Shown here: one piece after another, positions 35,092-46,749 of the stretch | Numbering within the stretch: the stretch's first letter is position 1 | Layout of the letters: the number at the start of each line of letters is the position of its first letter | Assembly (NCBI GenBank): GCA_029531795.1 | Contig: JAPEIS010000005.1 | Location: 2,788,001-2,852,000, forward strand | DNA length: 64,000 nt | DNA from: Sclerotinia nivalis | Lineage: Eukaryota > Ascomycota > Leotiomycetes > Helotiales > Sclerotiniaceae | Reading direction: 5' to 3' | Program-made: the position numbers and the translations under genes | The notes under the pieces: model-generated | Database searches by the model: none | Seen by the model: the letters and a program-made list of their open reading frames with translations, nothing else | Told to the model about the DNA's origin: nothing

Positions 35092-37944
35092 TTACTCCCC
35101 CGTCAAATCCAACACCTCCACCTCCTCCACTCTCCAAGCCCTACTCCTCCCCTCAATCAATTCCTCTCTCCCAACTTCTCTCCATGAACCCGGTAATGAT
35201 TCCCGTAACATTATATATCTCTTTGAATTCTTCTCTTTTTTCTTTTCTTCGAATGACTCTTCGAGGATTTCTGTTTCTATCGTTTGTTTTCTTATTGTTC
35301 TTGTTTGTTTCGGTTTTGATGTTTTAGAGAGTTTAGAAGATTTGTAGGGAGAAGGTGAGGGGGATTGAGTAATATTGTAGATAGTTGTGTGGACGTTGAT
35401 TGTGGTATGGTATGTTGGTGTACAGGTATCGTGATCGTGATCGTGATATTGTGGGCTATTTTTCATCATCACGGGTGAACTTGATGGGAGTACGAGTTTG
35501 GGGTATCCAGGTGATCCATCATAATCTCTGCTTAAAGGCTCAGGATCGTAAGAAGGTACGGGAGTTCCTGGAGGCGAAGAAGTAAGATCGATGATTCTCC
35601 CTGGTGAATAATTGTAGGAAGCGGCTGTTCTATATGAGGATTTGGAGACGGATGAGCACCCTGAGGAAGAAGATTTATTGCCCGAGGATTGCAGTGAGAA
35701 GTCGATTTTGCGGTTTATGGGTTGGGGGGTGAGTGGTGCGCGAGTACATGTTGTATCGAGGGCTGCCAGAGGTGAAGAGAGGCCCGATTTTGTGTTGGTT
35801 TGAGGTGGAGAGCGCTTTTTCCTAGGGGAGGGACGATCAGTGTAGACGGGAGCTCTGGTAGGTGGAAGGGATGGTTCGTCTTCTTCGGCATCACTGAGAA
35901 GAGCGGTTGGTTGCCGATGCTTTCGTGTAGAGAATGGTGTAAAAATAGATTCAGGTTCGGGACTTGGACTCAAAGAGGCGTAAGCTTGAAATGTTTTAGT
36001 CGGGGTTATAGGTTTTTGAAGATGTGAAGGCTTCGTTATTTTGGGCAACGGCTGAGAAGAGGATGATTGAGATATAGCCCATGGATTGAGCTTGGGCTTT
36101 ACTTTTTCTTTGATAGTCGTTGGTTTACGGCCGCGTGTGAGTCGCTTTCTCACCATTGTTTGTTCTGGCGATATAGGGCTGCGAATGTTTGGAGCTAGGA
36201 AATGAGGTGGTAGATCCTCTTCCGGTATGTCGAAATTTTGGACAGGCTGACTTGATACTTTGGATGTAGTTCTGGTGCTTTTTTCTGAAATCTCGACAAA
36301 ACGTTCTAATGCACTCTTAGGCATTCTACTAGTAGCTTTAGTACTCGTTTTGGGCTTAGCAGTTTTAGTTTCTGCTCTTTTGGCCGCAGCCTTTTGTTTC
36401 AAGGCCTTTTTAGGGTCTCGAAGAGCTTCCTCATAGTCCTCTACAGTGAGCGGTACTCCAACTTTAACTATGGTCTCAAATATCCATAACTTATCTGCTT
36501 TCGTCGGATCATATGGAGAAGGTCCACGTTTTCGTGGACTATCACTTGGTGCTGCATCATCCGAAGCATATGCTTGTATCTGGTCATCCTCAAGAAGAGG
36601 AGCCAGGCCATCTCTTCCATAATCTTCGATCTCATCATCTTCCTCATCTAGATTGATATCAACTATTTCCAAAGGTTGATAGATGACTCTCATTTCTGGA
36701 ACTTCATCGGTAGTGACATGTTTCCTTTGGCCACAGATAACCTTTACCAGTTCCATCTCCTTAAGCTTAGTGAGCATGGGGTCATCATATCCAGAATTTC
36801 GACGATCTCCACGTTGACGAAGTTTCGTTAACAATAAAACTGGTGCTAAACCTCGTACGAACTTTTTGGCTCCTTCTTTCCCTTTCCATTCAAATGCATC
36901 GGCCACGAAATGTCGAAGCTTCGGAACATTAATATCGCCCTCCCATATAATTTGATCTCGGAGTCTCTCCACCTTCGCTAACGACGAAACAACTGGATGT
37001 GTATAGTAGCCCAAAACTTTCCTATCCGGGAAATCCTCAAGAATCTGTAGTGCCTTTCGCTTGGTTCTAAAGAATTTGCTTTCGTTTGTGAATAGCTCAT
37101 GAGCCAAATCCGCCCTCCATTCATCATATGCCGCGGCATCTTCCCGACGAATCTGACACAATCTCTTTCCAAAACCTGCTCTAGCAGCTTCACAAGCAAC
37201 TTTAACACCACATCCAGGAATTCCTTCGGTCTTATAATCACCACCACTCATCAACGCCACTAAAATCATACCTTCACGGTCCAATCCCGATTTACCGGCC
37301 TTGGTCGCTTTGGCGTCATAAACATTAACATGTGTTGGTGTACCGGCACCACTCTTCTTTTCTGATGACCAACTTCGAAAAGTCAATCCGCTTCCAAACA
37401 TAAGGGTATCAACATCCTCACTCAGAACAGCATCTACAACACCTTCACGCTGTAGAAGGGCACACTCTGCTTCGGCTTCTCCAGGAGCAATATGATATGC
37501 AAATCCAAATAGTTTGAGTAGCTCTTTAGTCATCAAATCCAGGACAGAAGCACCGCCTCGACCTGTTTGCTTGTTACGCTTGACGGGTGGTTTGTGAGGT
37601 CCATCGAAAACAAATAGTGGTTGTACGGAGATGGAAAGGAGTCTGAGAAGTCGATAGTATAAGGTTCGCAATGCCGGATTGGTACCACCTATGCTAGATA
37701 AGTTGGTTGTTCCACGATCATGTGCTGATCAGCTTACCTTGACCAGCCTGGATCTGGAAATTCCAAATTGATATATCGATTGCAATCCTCAAAGGAACCC
37801 CAGTTTTCTCAAATTTCTCAATCGAGATCTTGGAAAGAGCAATCCTTTCCCCGGGTCCAATTTCCCCGTAAATTCTGTAAATTCTATCAATACATGAAGC
37901 TTGTAGTGTGGAAAAATTATCGTCACTCACCCCTTGATACCCAT
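35092..37944 (-). CDS. YEN1: Yen1/GEN1 Holliday-junction resolvase, 3 exons, 915 aa
   Basis: Exons are 37944-37931 (only MGIKG), 37874-37738 and 37688-35092, with 56- and 49-nt introns in phase. The protein begins MGIKGIYGEIGPGERIALSK. It is an XPG/Rad2-family structure-specific nuclease; the GEN1/Yen1 group resolves Holliday junctions and 5'-flaps by symmetric nicking. Metal-binding acidic residues are visible: D38 (RIAIDIS), D79 (FVFDGP), the EAEAE run from residue 121, D142 and D144 (SEDVDTLMFG), and D201 (SGGDYKTEGIPGCG, leading the helix-two-turn-helix). An acidic linker and a long Ser/Thr/Pro-rich tail with SP sites (possible Cdk targets) follow. The tail carries SIM-like cores IIDLTSS and, at the very end, VEVLDLTGE. 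Length fits filamentous-fungal members. It is divergent from ARP10, with 348 bp between the starts. Confidence 0.95.
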
Positions 37945-38292
37945 GATGTACGAGGAAATACACCGGCAAATTAAAATGTAGCAAACACGGTTCTTCAATT
38001 CTAATTCCAAACACCATACATAATAATAGCACTGCTATTAAAGAGCAATATATCTACAAGGTTAAAAACAAAGAGCTTTGGGTGAATGGAAATGCTAGTG
38101 AATGATGTAAAAGAAAATTGACAAGAATCAATTTCACCAACCATCCTTGTTGACATTTCTCGTTGCTACAGCAATAAAGTTCAAAGTCCAAAAACCACCA
38201 GCACAAAATGGATACTATTAACGGTTACTAGTTAATTGTTGAATACGACCCCGGTAAACCTAAGTACCAGATTATCATGGTATCATAATAAT
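37945..38292. promoter_or_regulatory. Bidirectional promoter between YEN1 and ARP10
   Basis: The 348-bp gap between two divergent start codons must hold both promoters and both 5' UTRs. I see no strong TATA box. Confidence 0.55.
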
Positions 38293-40129
38293 ATGTCACA
38301 TTCAACCGGTCCTGCTCATCGCAGCGTATCAAACATTCGCCCATCCATTAATCCTCAAGGTGGTAGTGGCACTCCCTCAACTCCGCATACCCATCTTCGA
38401 CAAATCTCGAATTCATTTGGCTCGCCATCCTCTCTGCGCGCAGAGGAGGAATGTATAGTTATTGAAATCGGATGTCGATATGTGAAAGTCGGCTTCGCAG
38501 GCGATGCAGGACCTAAAGCGGTGATTGATTTTGGGCCAGAAGAACAGAGAAGAGCGGGAGATTTTAGAAGATGGCAGCCGGGATATGATAAAGCTTGGAG
38601 AGAGAGGATACATGGAAAGAAATGGGGTGAGGCACATGAGTTGTGGAAGTTGGATTTGAGGGATGCGGATTTGGGTTTGGTGGGAGATAAGATTGAAAGG
38701 GCTGTGAGGGATGCTTATACAAAGTTTGTATAGCCTCTTCTAGTTTTGATACAGGGAATTGTACTGATTATGGCTTTGCAGATTCCTACTTATTGATTCA
38801 AGGCCGAGAAAAGTAGCCCTGGCTCTCCCGTCTACATTACCATTACCACTTCTTTCTACAATTTTAGATACGATGTTTACGAATTTTCAATCTCCGAATA
38901 TATCTTTGCATTCTACGCCAGCACTCACAACAGTGGCTGCAGGTCTTCGAGCTGCCATGATTGTGGATATTGGATGGTCTGAAACTGTCGTGACCGGAAT
39001 ATATGAGTTCCGAGAAGTATTCAGCAACAGATCTATAAGGGCAACGAAGTTGTTGGGACAAGAGATGCGGAAATTGTTGGCCACCTCTTGTGACCCGAAG
39101 ATATTACAGCAGGAATCATCAGACGGCCGGGCAAACGTGACATTGGAAGAATTTATGAGTTTTGAGGAGTGTGAGGAAATAGTGAATCGAATGGCATGGT
39201 GCAAACCATCTATACATTCCGCACCGAGAACTACAACCAAAAGCGGTCTTGCGCCTTTGGAAGAGGAAGCCGAGTTACAAGCCGGTATGCGATCTCTAAA
39301 CATCATTGCGGACTCAAACTCCGATGCCATAGCCACAATACCACTAAAATCTACCGTTCCACCACGCACTCTGCGATTCCCATTTTCCAAACTTGCTCAA
39401 CCCTGCGAGGAAGCCCTCCTGGCAACCCATCTCCCCACCTCTGAACTCGATGATGAAGAACTTCCCATTCATATTCTCCTCTACCAAGCTCTCCTCCGTC
39501 TTCCAGTGGACCTGCGCTCTGTTTGTATGTCAAGAATTGTTTTTGTTGGCGGTGGCTCAAACGTCCTTGGATTGAAAGCGAGAATTTTAGATGAAGTAAA
39601 TGCGCTCATCGACCAACGAGGTTGGGATCCCGTGCGGGGAAAAGCAGTCTCTCAATACAGGTCCAACCCCAAACTTACTCGACCCCGACAATCTCCGTCT
39701 TCACCTACAGAAATCCCATCATCCCCTCCAGACTCCCCATCCTCTCCGACCTCGCCGACCTCGCCGACCACACCACGCCCCCCTGTCCATATCCCCGCAG
39801 GTCGTCGATCTCCCGAACCTGACTCGATAGCAGCTACTATCAATGCCAAATCTGGAAGAAACAATATCCAGGAGGAAAGGGGAACAATCAGAGCGGTAGA
39901 AAGTTTAGGAGCATGGTGTGGGGCGAGTTTATTATCACAGCTGAGAATCTCGGCTGTGAGTTCTGTTGATAGAGAGGTTTGGATGCAGTATGGTATGGCT
40001 GGCGCAAATAGGAATGCAGAAGTGAGTGTTGCTGCAGGAGCGGGAGGGAGGGGTAGTATGGGGCCGGGAACGTTTAAAAGTGGAGTTGGGGAAAGAGGAA
40101 GTTGGACGTTGGGGTTGTGGGGGTCGTAA
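38293..40129 (+). CDS. ARP10: Actin-related protein Arp10 (Arp11/RO7 type), 2 exons, 592 aa
   Basis: Exons are 38293-38723 and 38782-40129; the 58-nt intron starts at the weak donor GTTTGT and joins in phase as YTK/FLLIDSRPRKV. The start is the first ATG (MSHSTGPAHRSVSNI). After a disordered N-terminus the actin fold is clear: IVIEIGCRYVKVGFAGDAGP (phosphate loop 1), KVALALPSTLPLPLLSTILD, AAMIVDIGWSETVVTGIYE (phosphate loop 2), IVFVGGGSNVLGLKARILDE (adenosine motif) and ESLGAWCGASLLSQL near the end. It belongs to the divergent Arp10/Arp11 subfamily, which caps the pointed end of the dynactin Arp1 filament and so supports dynein transport and nuclear movement. A Ser/Pro insert (SPSSPTSPTSPTTP) of about 60 residues interrupts subdomain 3/4. 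Confidence 0.92.
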
Positions 40130-43100
40130 ATATAAGGGAAGAGGTTGAGTACCAGTAATTATTAGCGTCCTAGTGATTCAAGGAGCATGTCTCTAGAATA
40201 AAATAACAGTAAAGTGGCTTGCTCATTCGCTTTCTTGCTTGCTTGATTAGCATACACGCACAATATTCATATACTAAGAACTCATCATCAAACGTCGAAC
40301 ATCCAACATCAAATATCTTATCCAAATAGCATCTACACTAGGGTCGACCACTACGTTGACCATCTTCAAATAGATGCGGTATAGCAAAACTGATATCTAT
40401 CTCGAATTTACAGCTGCAATAAAATCCCACATCAGAGAGATCTTCCTAGTTACATTCCTATGCATTGTCCTTGTGATCTCTAGGAAGAGATTGATGGGGA
40501 AATGAATGAATTGAGGGATTTTATTGTCTTGGCTTCTTAATTTCTTCTCATGTCATGTGTGTGCTTTACTCGTCACAATGTTGCTTCAGATGGGAATGGG
40601 AAAGGAAAATTGGTAATACAAGATGTTGGGTTAGCTGGTTAGATATATCGAGATCGAAGATATGTCTCGGATTGAAGGATCCAATTTAACTGTAGAAAGT
40701 TCGAGGCTAGATAGACAAACAAACACCTGAGATATTGGTTCTTGATTGATTACCCTCGTTACCGTGAAAGTTATGTAAGTATAAATACCAGCGGTCTGCT
40801 CCGTGTCGCCAATATCCTCACCCATGGCCCCGGTTCTACTTACCGATTACCTCATTGCCATCATTCACATCCCTATCGTGAATAGTGACCTGAAGAGCGG
40901 CGGTAGACTGAAGGATATGATAGGAAGTAGTTTTATGAATTTGTTTCCGCTTTTGACAAAATATGCCATCAAATTTACCTAATATATCGACATTAAGATT
41001 ATCCGAGAAAGCTTGAGTTTGCCGTACATCAACCGTATCTGTGGAGACATGGGTGAGCCATCAAAATTACCTAATGTGGCAATATGCAAATTACCCGGGA
41101 AAGCTTGACTATTCAGTGAAAGTCAACCGTGAACGTATACGTGGAAACTGATAGGCGATAACTTCTCGCTTGTAACATAAGGGAATGTTGGAGGAGCGGA
41201 ATGCCAAATGCCAAAGGCCCTGTGCCGCTAGTGATCGTGGTATGGTCGTGGTAGTCGAATGTAAACGCAGCTTCTTATTCTGAGCACGAAGTAGCCCATG
41301 AAATACAGTCAGATAGAAGGTCGTTTCCGGCTCGTTTCTCAAAGCAAAGCCGGAAGCAGACATGAAAGTCCCCGAGGTAGTACAAGATATTGGGCTGCGA
41401 ATGTGAGAAGTCAGATTTGATGTAAGACAGGACAACTGTAGCGATAATGATCAGCCTGATATCCTATGTAAGAAACATCAATTTCTCTTCAGCGGCGCGT
41501 TGATGTTGGCAAAAAATCGTGCGAAATGGAACGTCAAATTATCCAGCGAGCGGAACGCGGATACTTATGTTGTGTGATAGGTAGATAAACTGATCTCGAC
41601 CAGTATATGCAAGGTTGCTTGAATCGATTGTCGCACGCATTAGCATGCCATGATAGTGTCACAACATATCGCCACACCCGTTGACGTGGACATGGACGAC
41701 GAAATATTAAAAGACTTCGTGGTACTGCAGATTTCGGGCTCCTAAAAGAAGGGAGGGATAACTACTAGGTATGTGTTTAAAAAGAAGCTCAAAGCAATCT
41801 GCATTTATGAGGGGGTATAGATGCAGATTTTGATAGATGCAGATTTTGAAAAATCATTTCCCTATGTCATCTCAACCTTAGAGTAGGTTTCGGTGTAAAT
41901 AAGTATCTTGATTGATAAGTCCATCAGATTTCACACTAAGCTCTTGTGTCGGATATGCTTGACATATTTGGCATATGCAACTATATTCTTAGCACACAGA
42001 CCTTGTTCCAATGACCATAGTTCGCGCAACCGGGGATCAGTTCCGGGAAAGCAGTCATACCATTGGTTCTTTGCCGTACCCAAGTACCGCAATATAAATT
42101 GATGGATTTATGTCCTTTGAAATCGCGCCCCTCAGTAATTTGCTGTGCGGCGCCTGCGGTCAGTGGATACGGGAAGTGGTCTTGAATCCGGTTGGACGGC
42201 ACCAGCAGTGCCAGAGCACGAGACGAGTTTATCTTTCCTTGACCTTACAGCGAACTAATGTGGTGTACTGGTGGGCGAAATTGGCGCCCGAGTGGCTCAA
42301 TAATGCTTTCGCGCAATCAGTCAATGACGCGAAGATGAGAAGAAAAATTCCAGTGGAAATTGAGAACTTCCGAACATTTTTCGACAACACATCCTTTCTT
42401 GCATATTGAAGATGATCGCGTGATAAGGCGAGGACGAGCGCATGGATCTGAATGTGACGGTGACTATGAACTGTCATCTGGGAATATGACTGAAATGTAA
42501 AAAGTAAGTGTTGTGACTTCCTTATGCTGCATGCAGTTAACGATATGCAATCGACCTCTCCTTTTATGATCGCTTGGTATGAGTATATGCAATGCATTGG
42601 TAATTGTTTGATATCAACATCTCGTCGCCGACAAATCCTCGAAGGAGATCCCCCGATAGAAGCGGGTAGAGAAGGTGGTGTTGTAATTTTGGCATACGCA
42701 TTTGAAACTTATCGATGGCATCAACCCCTATCTCCCAAAGCAACTTGCATCGTAATCTCTAATGTGTAGCGCCCTCTTCTTCATTCACTGAAACAAAGTT
42801 GACAGCGGATCCGGCAAGGGGGTTCCTTCCCAAAACGCTATGGTCGGCTCCCACTTTGTTAGATGCCCATGCAAGTCAGACATTACCGGTATGTATTTGG
42901 TTTAGGAATAATAGAACTAATGACCCAAATAGATATGAATAATTCCCGGGAGACCTCTCCCGCTGCACGTCGTCCGATGCGGCAGTCAGTAATAGAAGTT
43001 TTTCAATTGGCGTAAAGCATTGTCGAAGTCTTAAATCAAAAACAATTGAAGGTAGGGATTATAGAAGGGATTATAGAAAGGATATTGGCAAAAATCTTCA

Positions 43101-45984
43101 ATACTATATACGTACTAGGTACCTACACTTCAAGAAAAACACCCCTCTACATAGTTAAACGCATGATATTATTTTTCAATGGATATATATTGTGACAATA
43201 AAGTCATATTATCGCATTGATACATTGCTTTTCGTGTACAATTCCTTTAAATTTATATTGGTTTTGAATTTTGAAAAGAAAACGAAAACTAATACCAGAC
43301 GAACGCAGTAACATCTAGGCTCTATCCCATTGTTCCATGAGGGCGCCCTAGGCCCTGCAGATTCCCTGACAAGATTACTATCTTTACCTCGTAACTTCCC
43401 GGCGATTCACCTCACCTCGTCAAGTTGAGAACTCGAGGGTTATTGGACGAGCCAACAGCCAAGATGTAACCTTACTCTACCGTATATCTATTCTCTTTGA
43501 AAAAAAAGGCCCAAAAGTACAAAGACATCCCCTACATTTTGTTATTGTCAACCTTACTAGACTACTCGGAAACTCGGAAACTTTTATTGAGATGAATCAG
43601 AGTGATCGAGGCGTGCACACACCCACCTCAGAGATATCCAAGGTATCTTTACTAACCGATATCTGCCGAGGTCGATCACAATAAGACTCGCTATACGGTT
43701 CCTAAAATAGCAAAAAAAATAACACGGGAGCTGGGGAAGGTAGGGCATATCTTTACGTAGCCGATCTGGATCCCATCTGTCATCTGACGACGACGATGAT
43801 GATGATGATGATGATGATGAGATGATCTGCAATACAAAGGGTGATTTGGCTTGCGAATTTGAACTTGGAAGGCTACTGTAAGCGAGGATTATCCTGTGGG
43901 CGCAAAGGGCGTGTATTTTAAAAAAACCAGACAAAAGTATGTTCGGGGATACCGGAAAGTTGTATCTTCATCTTAGACAATTGCAAGGTGGTACGATTAG
44001 GCCGGGGAAGTTTCGTAAAGTCCATGTACTTGTTCATTTGCAGTAATTGGAACTTCCAGCCCTTGGTCCCTTGCTGACATGTGTTTTCCACATGGTTTTT
44101 ATCTCAAACGTCTGCACAGCAATGTATTCGCCCGTAGCTGCATGGGTTCAATGCCTCAAATGCAGGTGACCTTTAGAAGAGGATTGAAAGTTGGTCGAAT
44201 GGGACGATCTATATCCAAAAGCGGTTTCGGTTCGAGTATTAGGGTCGTATCGGCTGGCACATATTGGACGTTTGTGCCACCGAGTTCTTCTATCCGATCC
44301 GAATAAGTTTAAAGGTGCCGCAAACTCCACACGGATGGCACAGCAGTTTTAGTCTATATCACATCCATTATTGCATTTCTTAAGCGCCTTGATAATATGT
44401 TCTATGGTTGGGATGCTTGGCACGGACCTAAGGTGATGAAGGAAGGTCTTGATGCAAAGATCAACTGATTAATTGTCCTTCTTCCAGTGACAGACATGAT
44501 ACTTCCCATCCTCAGACACCCTGGAGACCTACGATATCCGAAAGAAGAATGTCGACATACTAAAAGATTACGACGGGGTTTTGAATGGTGGGTTTCGGGG
44601 TTATGAACCAAGAGCTGAAAGATTTGACTACCGGCATCGATGTGATTTGATATCAACTAATGCCTCGATTCGGATTTACTTCCACATTGGGATCTTTAGT
44701 ATATAAAACGTTAGCTGACAAAAAGAGCTGATTCAATCTAAGACGTGGAAGTCTTACAGCAGGCCGGGAACGGGGTACATATATCAGGGAATCGACTTTG
44801 CGCTGTAAACAGTCTTTAGCTGCAACAGGACGGACAGCGGGCTCGTTATCGGAAATTAACCCGAAAGATCCGGTCATACACTATTTGCCTCTCTCACCAC
44901 CTGAACCACCACATAAATTCCCATTGAGTGGTCAAAACGTCACGACTCAAACTTTAAGCGGAATGGCCGAATCGAAAAGTCTAAAGGTTTAACGACAAAC
45001 GGTTTCGATTTCCATATTCGAATACCCATCCACCCTGGCTCAAATGCTTGTCGACTGATCAAAACATTGAGTTCCCGCTACTTGCCCCTTTCTTGTCTTT
45101 GTGGCTTATAGCCAAGACCGTTTAAGCACAATATATACGTAGTTAAGATTTCTCAAAGCCTTGATACACATTTGCAACTCAGCCAGTCAAACAAATATCC
45201 GAACGATATATTAAAGACAAATCCATTCCACTCCATGATATTCAGGCCCTCATACCTTAACCGACTACCCCTGTTCCGCTTCCAATCTCGATGCCGCTAC
45301 AGGCGGGGAAGCAAAAGGATCTACCGGGTGAGCAAAAAGGAAAAAAACCAACTTCCCAACGTCAACCGCATTTCTCTGCAATCAGGACTCTTCACCGCTT
45401 CCTTGTCACAGCTGGAAGAACACCCCCACGCTCTAATTGGCCCCAAGAAGATGACTTGATCTCAATTTGACCTAAACTCTATCATTTTAACTAAATACGC
45501 CAACTGCCGTGAACTATTCCACTACTTTGGGTCTTCAAGGTACCCGATACCGTGGATGTGGTATATGTATCTTTCTACAAGGTTTTTGAATAGTCTTCAG
45601 GGCCATCTATGCTATTTTTCGTAACATCGTCCGAGGTTACTCTTCCCCCCTCCACGTATATGCAAGCCACTCCAGTTTCGTCAATCGGTGTCCATATTGA
45701 TTGGTAGGTGCCTAAGCGGGTAATCATTTTTCTCAATTCTGCTACGTGACTAGGATCTGATATGTTCCGTCCTGTTGCCCATCGCTTATTCCTTGTCGTG
45801 GTATCAAGAAGAACATGTCTTGCCTTATAAGCTTGCCCTGCCACTGTCTCACCGGGAAGTTCCATCTCCGCTTCTGGTTTTCAAGGGCTCTTCACATATT
45901 AATATCGCCTTGCCACCCGAAGCTTGAGTTAGTTCCTTCACATCAAAGCTGCCCTACCCTTATACCGTTGACACTAGCACTTCA
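40130..45984. other. 5.9 kb without a firm gene
   Basis: Scattered short frames only. The two best are an ATG frame of 99 codons at 42110-42409 (plus) and an ATG frame of 96 codons at 45575-45865 (minus, MELPGETVAGQAYKARHVLL). Neither matches a family I know, and both strands are similarly open. A GAT repeat lies at about 43790-43820. Some frames (for example 44840-44992, plus) look protein-like but lack a start, so decayed or multi-exon genes remain possible. Confidence 0.4.
45575..45865 (-). CDS. Unrecognised ORF, 96 aa
   Basis: ATG-initiated frame with ordinary composition (ATGRNISDPSHVAELRKM, TPIDETGVACIYVEGG). No signal peptide or domain recognised. It sits opposite the Clr5-like gene, with about 220 bp between the starts, which is compatible with a divergent pair. 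It could equally be chance or a fragment. Confidence 0.25.
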   Translation of the reverse strand: MELPGETVAGQAYKARHVLLDTTTRNKRWATGRNISDPSHVAELRKMITRLGTYQSIWTPIDETGVACIYVEGGRVTSDDVTKNSIDGPEDYSKTL

Positions 45985-46068
45985 CTACCAACTACCAACT
46001 ACCAACTACCAACTACCAACTACCAACTACCAACTACCAACTACCAACTACCAACTATCAACTATCAA
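45985..46068 (+). repeat. Heptanucleotide repeat, 12 copies, in a 5' leader
   Basis: Ten copies of CTACCAA followed by two of CTATCAA, perfectly in register (84 bp). It ends 16 nt before the ATG of the Clr5-like gene. On the sense strand the leader would lack G entirely across the tract and is unlikely to form secondary structure. Confidence 0.95.
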
Positions 46069-46084
46069 ACTTTGAAGAGCTAGA

Positions 46085-46749
46085 ATGGAGACTCAAACTA
46101 TCGAGTTCACTGTTGAACAACTTCTCGATTTACATAGATATTGGATTACAGAACTGTTTCTCATGGATAAAAAGTCTGAAGAGGAAATCGTCAATTTGCT
46201 TCACCATCACAAGATTGATGTCACGTGCGTATAACATTCAACGTTACTTGCTCATTTACTAACAATGCCTTCACAGTCCGAACACTCTTCATTCCTATCT
46301 CTCAAATTGGAACCTTCTTACTCCACGTTCGTACATACCAGAATATGTGGATCATCGTCCTCAACGCTGACCAATTTTGTCTATCCAGGAAAGAGATGAT
46401 GATCGCTCCATCGTATCTGTCACAAGCTCGCAATTTGTACTTGAGCTACAAGTCCTCCTCCCTGCTCCTCCTTCCATAACACCAATTGCGATTGTACCAA
46501 CTTACACCATCATGCTCAACGCAATTACCACTACATTCACATCCGAGATCCTTCTCCATGACCTGACTCGAAAGGTTTAGACACCATTCCCGACTGACCA
46601 ACAACCATCGATTCTACTAGATCGATCTTCAAGACCACGAACTCAGAGCCGTAGGTCTAGAAAGAGAATTGTGGATCAGAATGAAAGAAAAACGAAAAAA
46701 CGAGCTTGGAAGTTTTAGAACCAAGGGAACCAAGGGTGTGTTACTATGA
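46085..46749 (+). CDS. Clr5-like domain small protein, 4 exons, 174 aa
   Basis: Exons are 46085-46224, 46277-46346, 46389-46574 and 46621-46749, with introns of 52, 42 and 46 nt; total coding length is divisible by three. The first two exons give YWITELFLMDKKSEEEIVNL, LHHHKID and TLHSYLSNWNLLTPR. This is a helix-rich module ending in a tryptophan, like the N-terminal Clr5 domain of fungal proteins (short helical domain, sometimes linked to silencing or transcription). The rest (DDDRSIVSVTSSQFVLELQV, LRAVGLERELWIRMKEKRK) is not recognised. Intron 2 is the weak point: only 42 nt, with donor GTGGAT. A nearby better donor (GTACAT) would switch the following exon to a less protein-like frame. Introns 1 and 3 have CTGAC/CTAAC-like branches. 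Function inferred only. Confidence 0.6.

Noticed and set aside
42110..42409. 99-codon plus ATG frame overlapped by a 122-codon minus frame
   Set aside because: Both look equally plausible and neither matches a known family, so no call was made.
43584..43934. Serine-run ORF on the minus strand
   Set aside because: The Ser run is only the translation of a GAT/GAC microsatellite.
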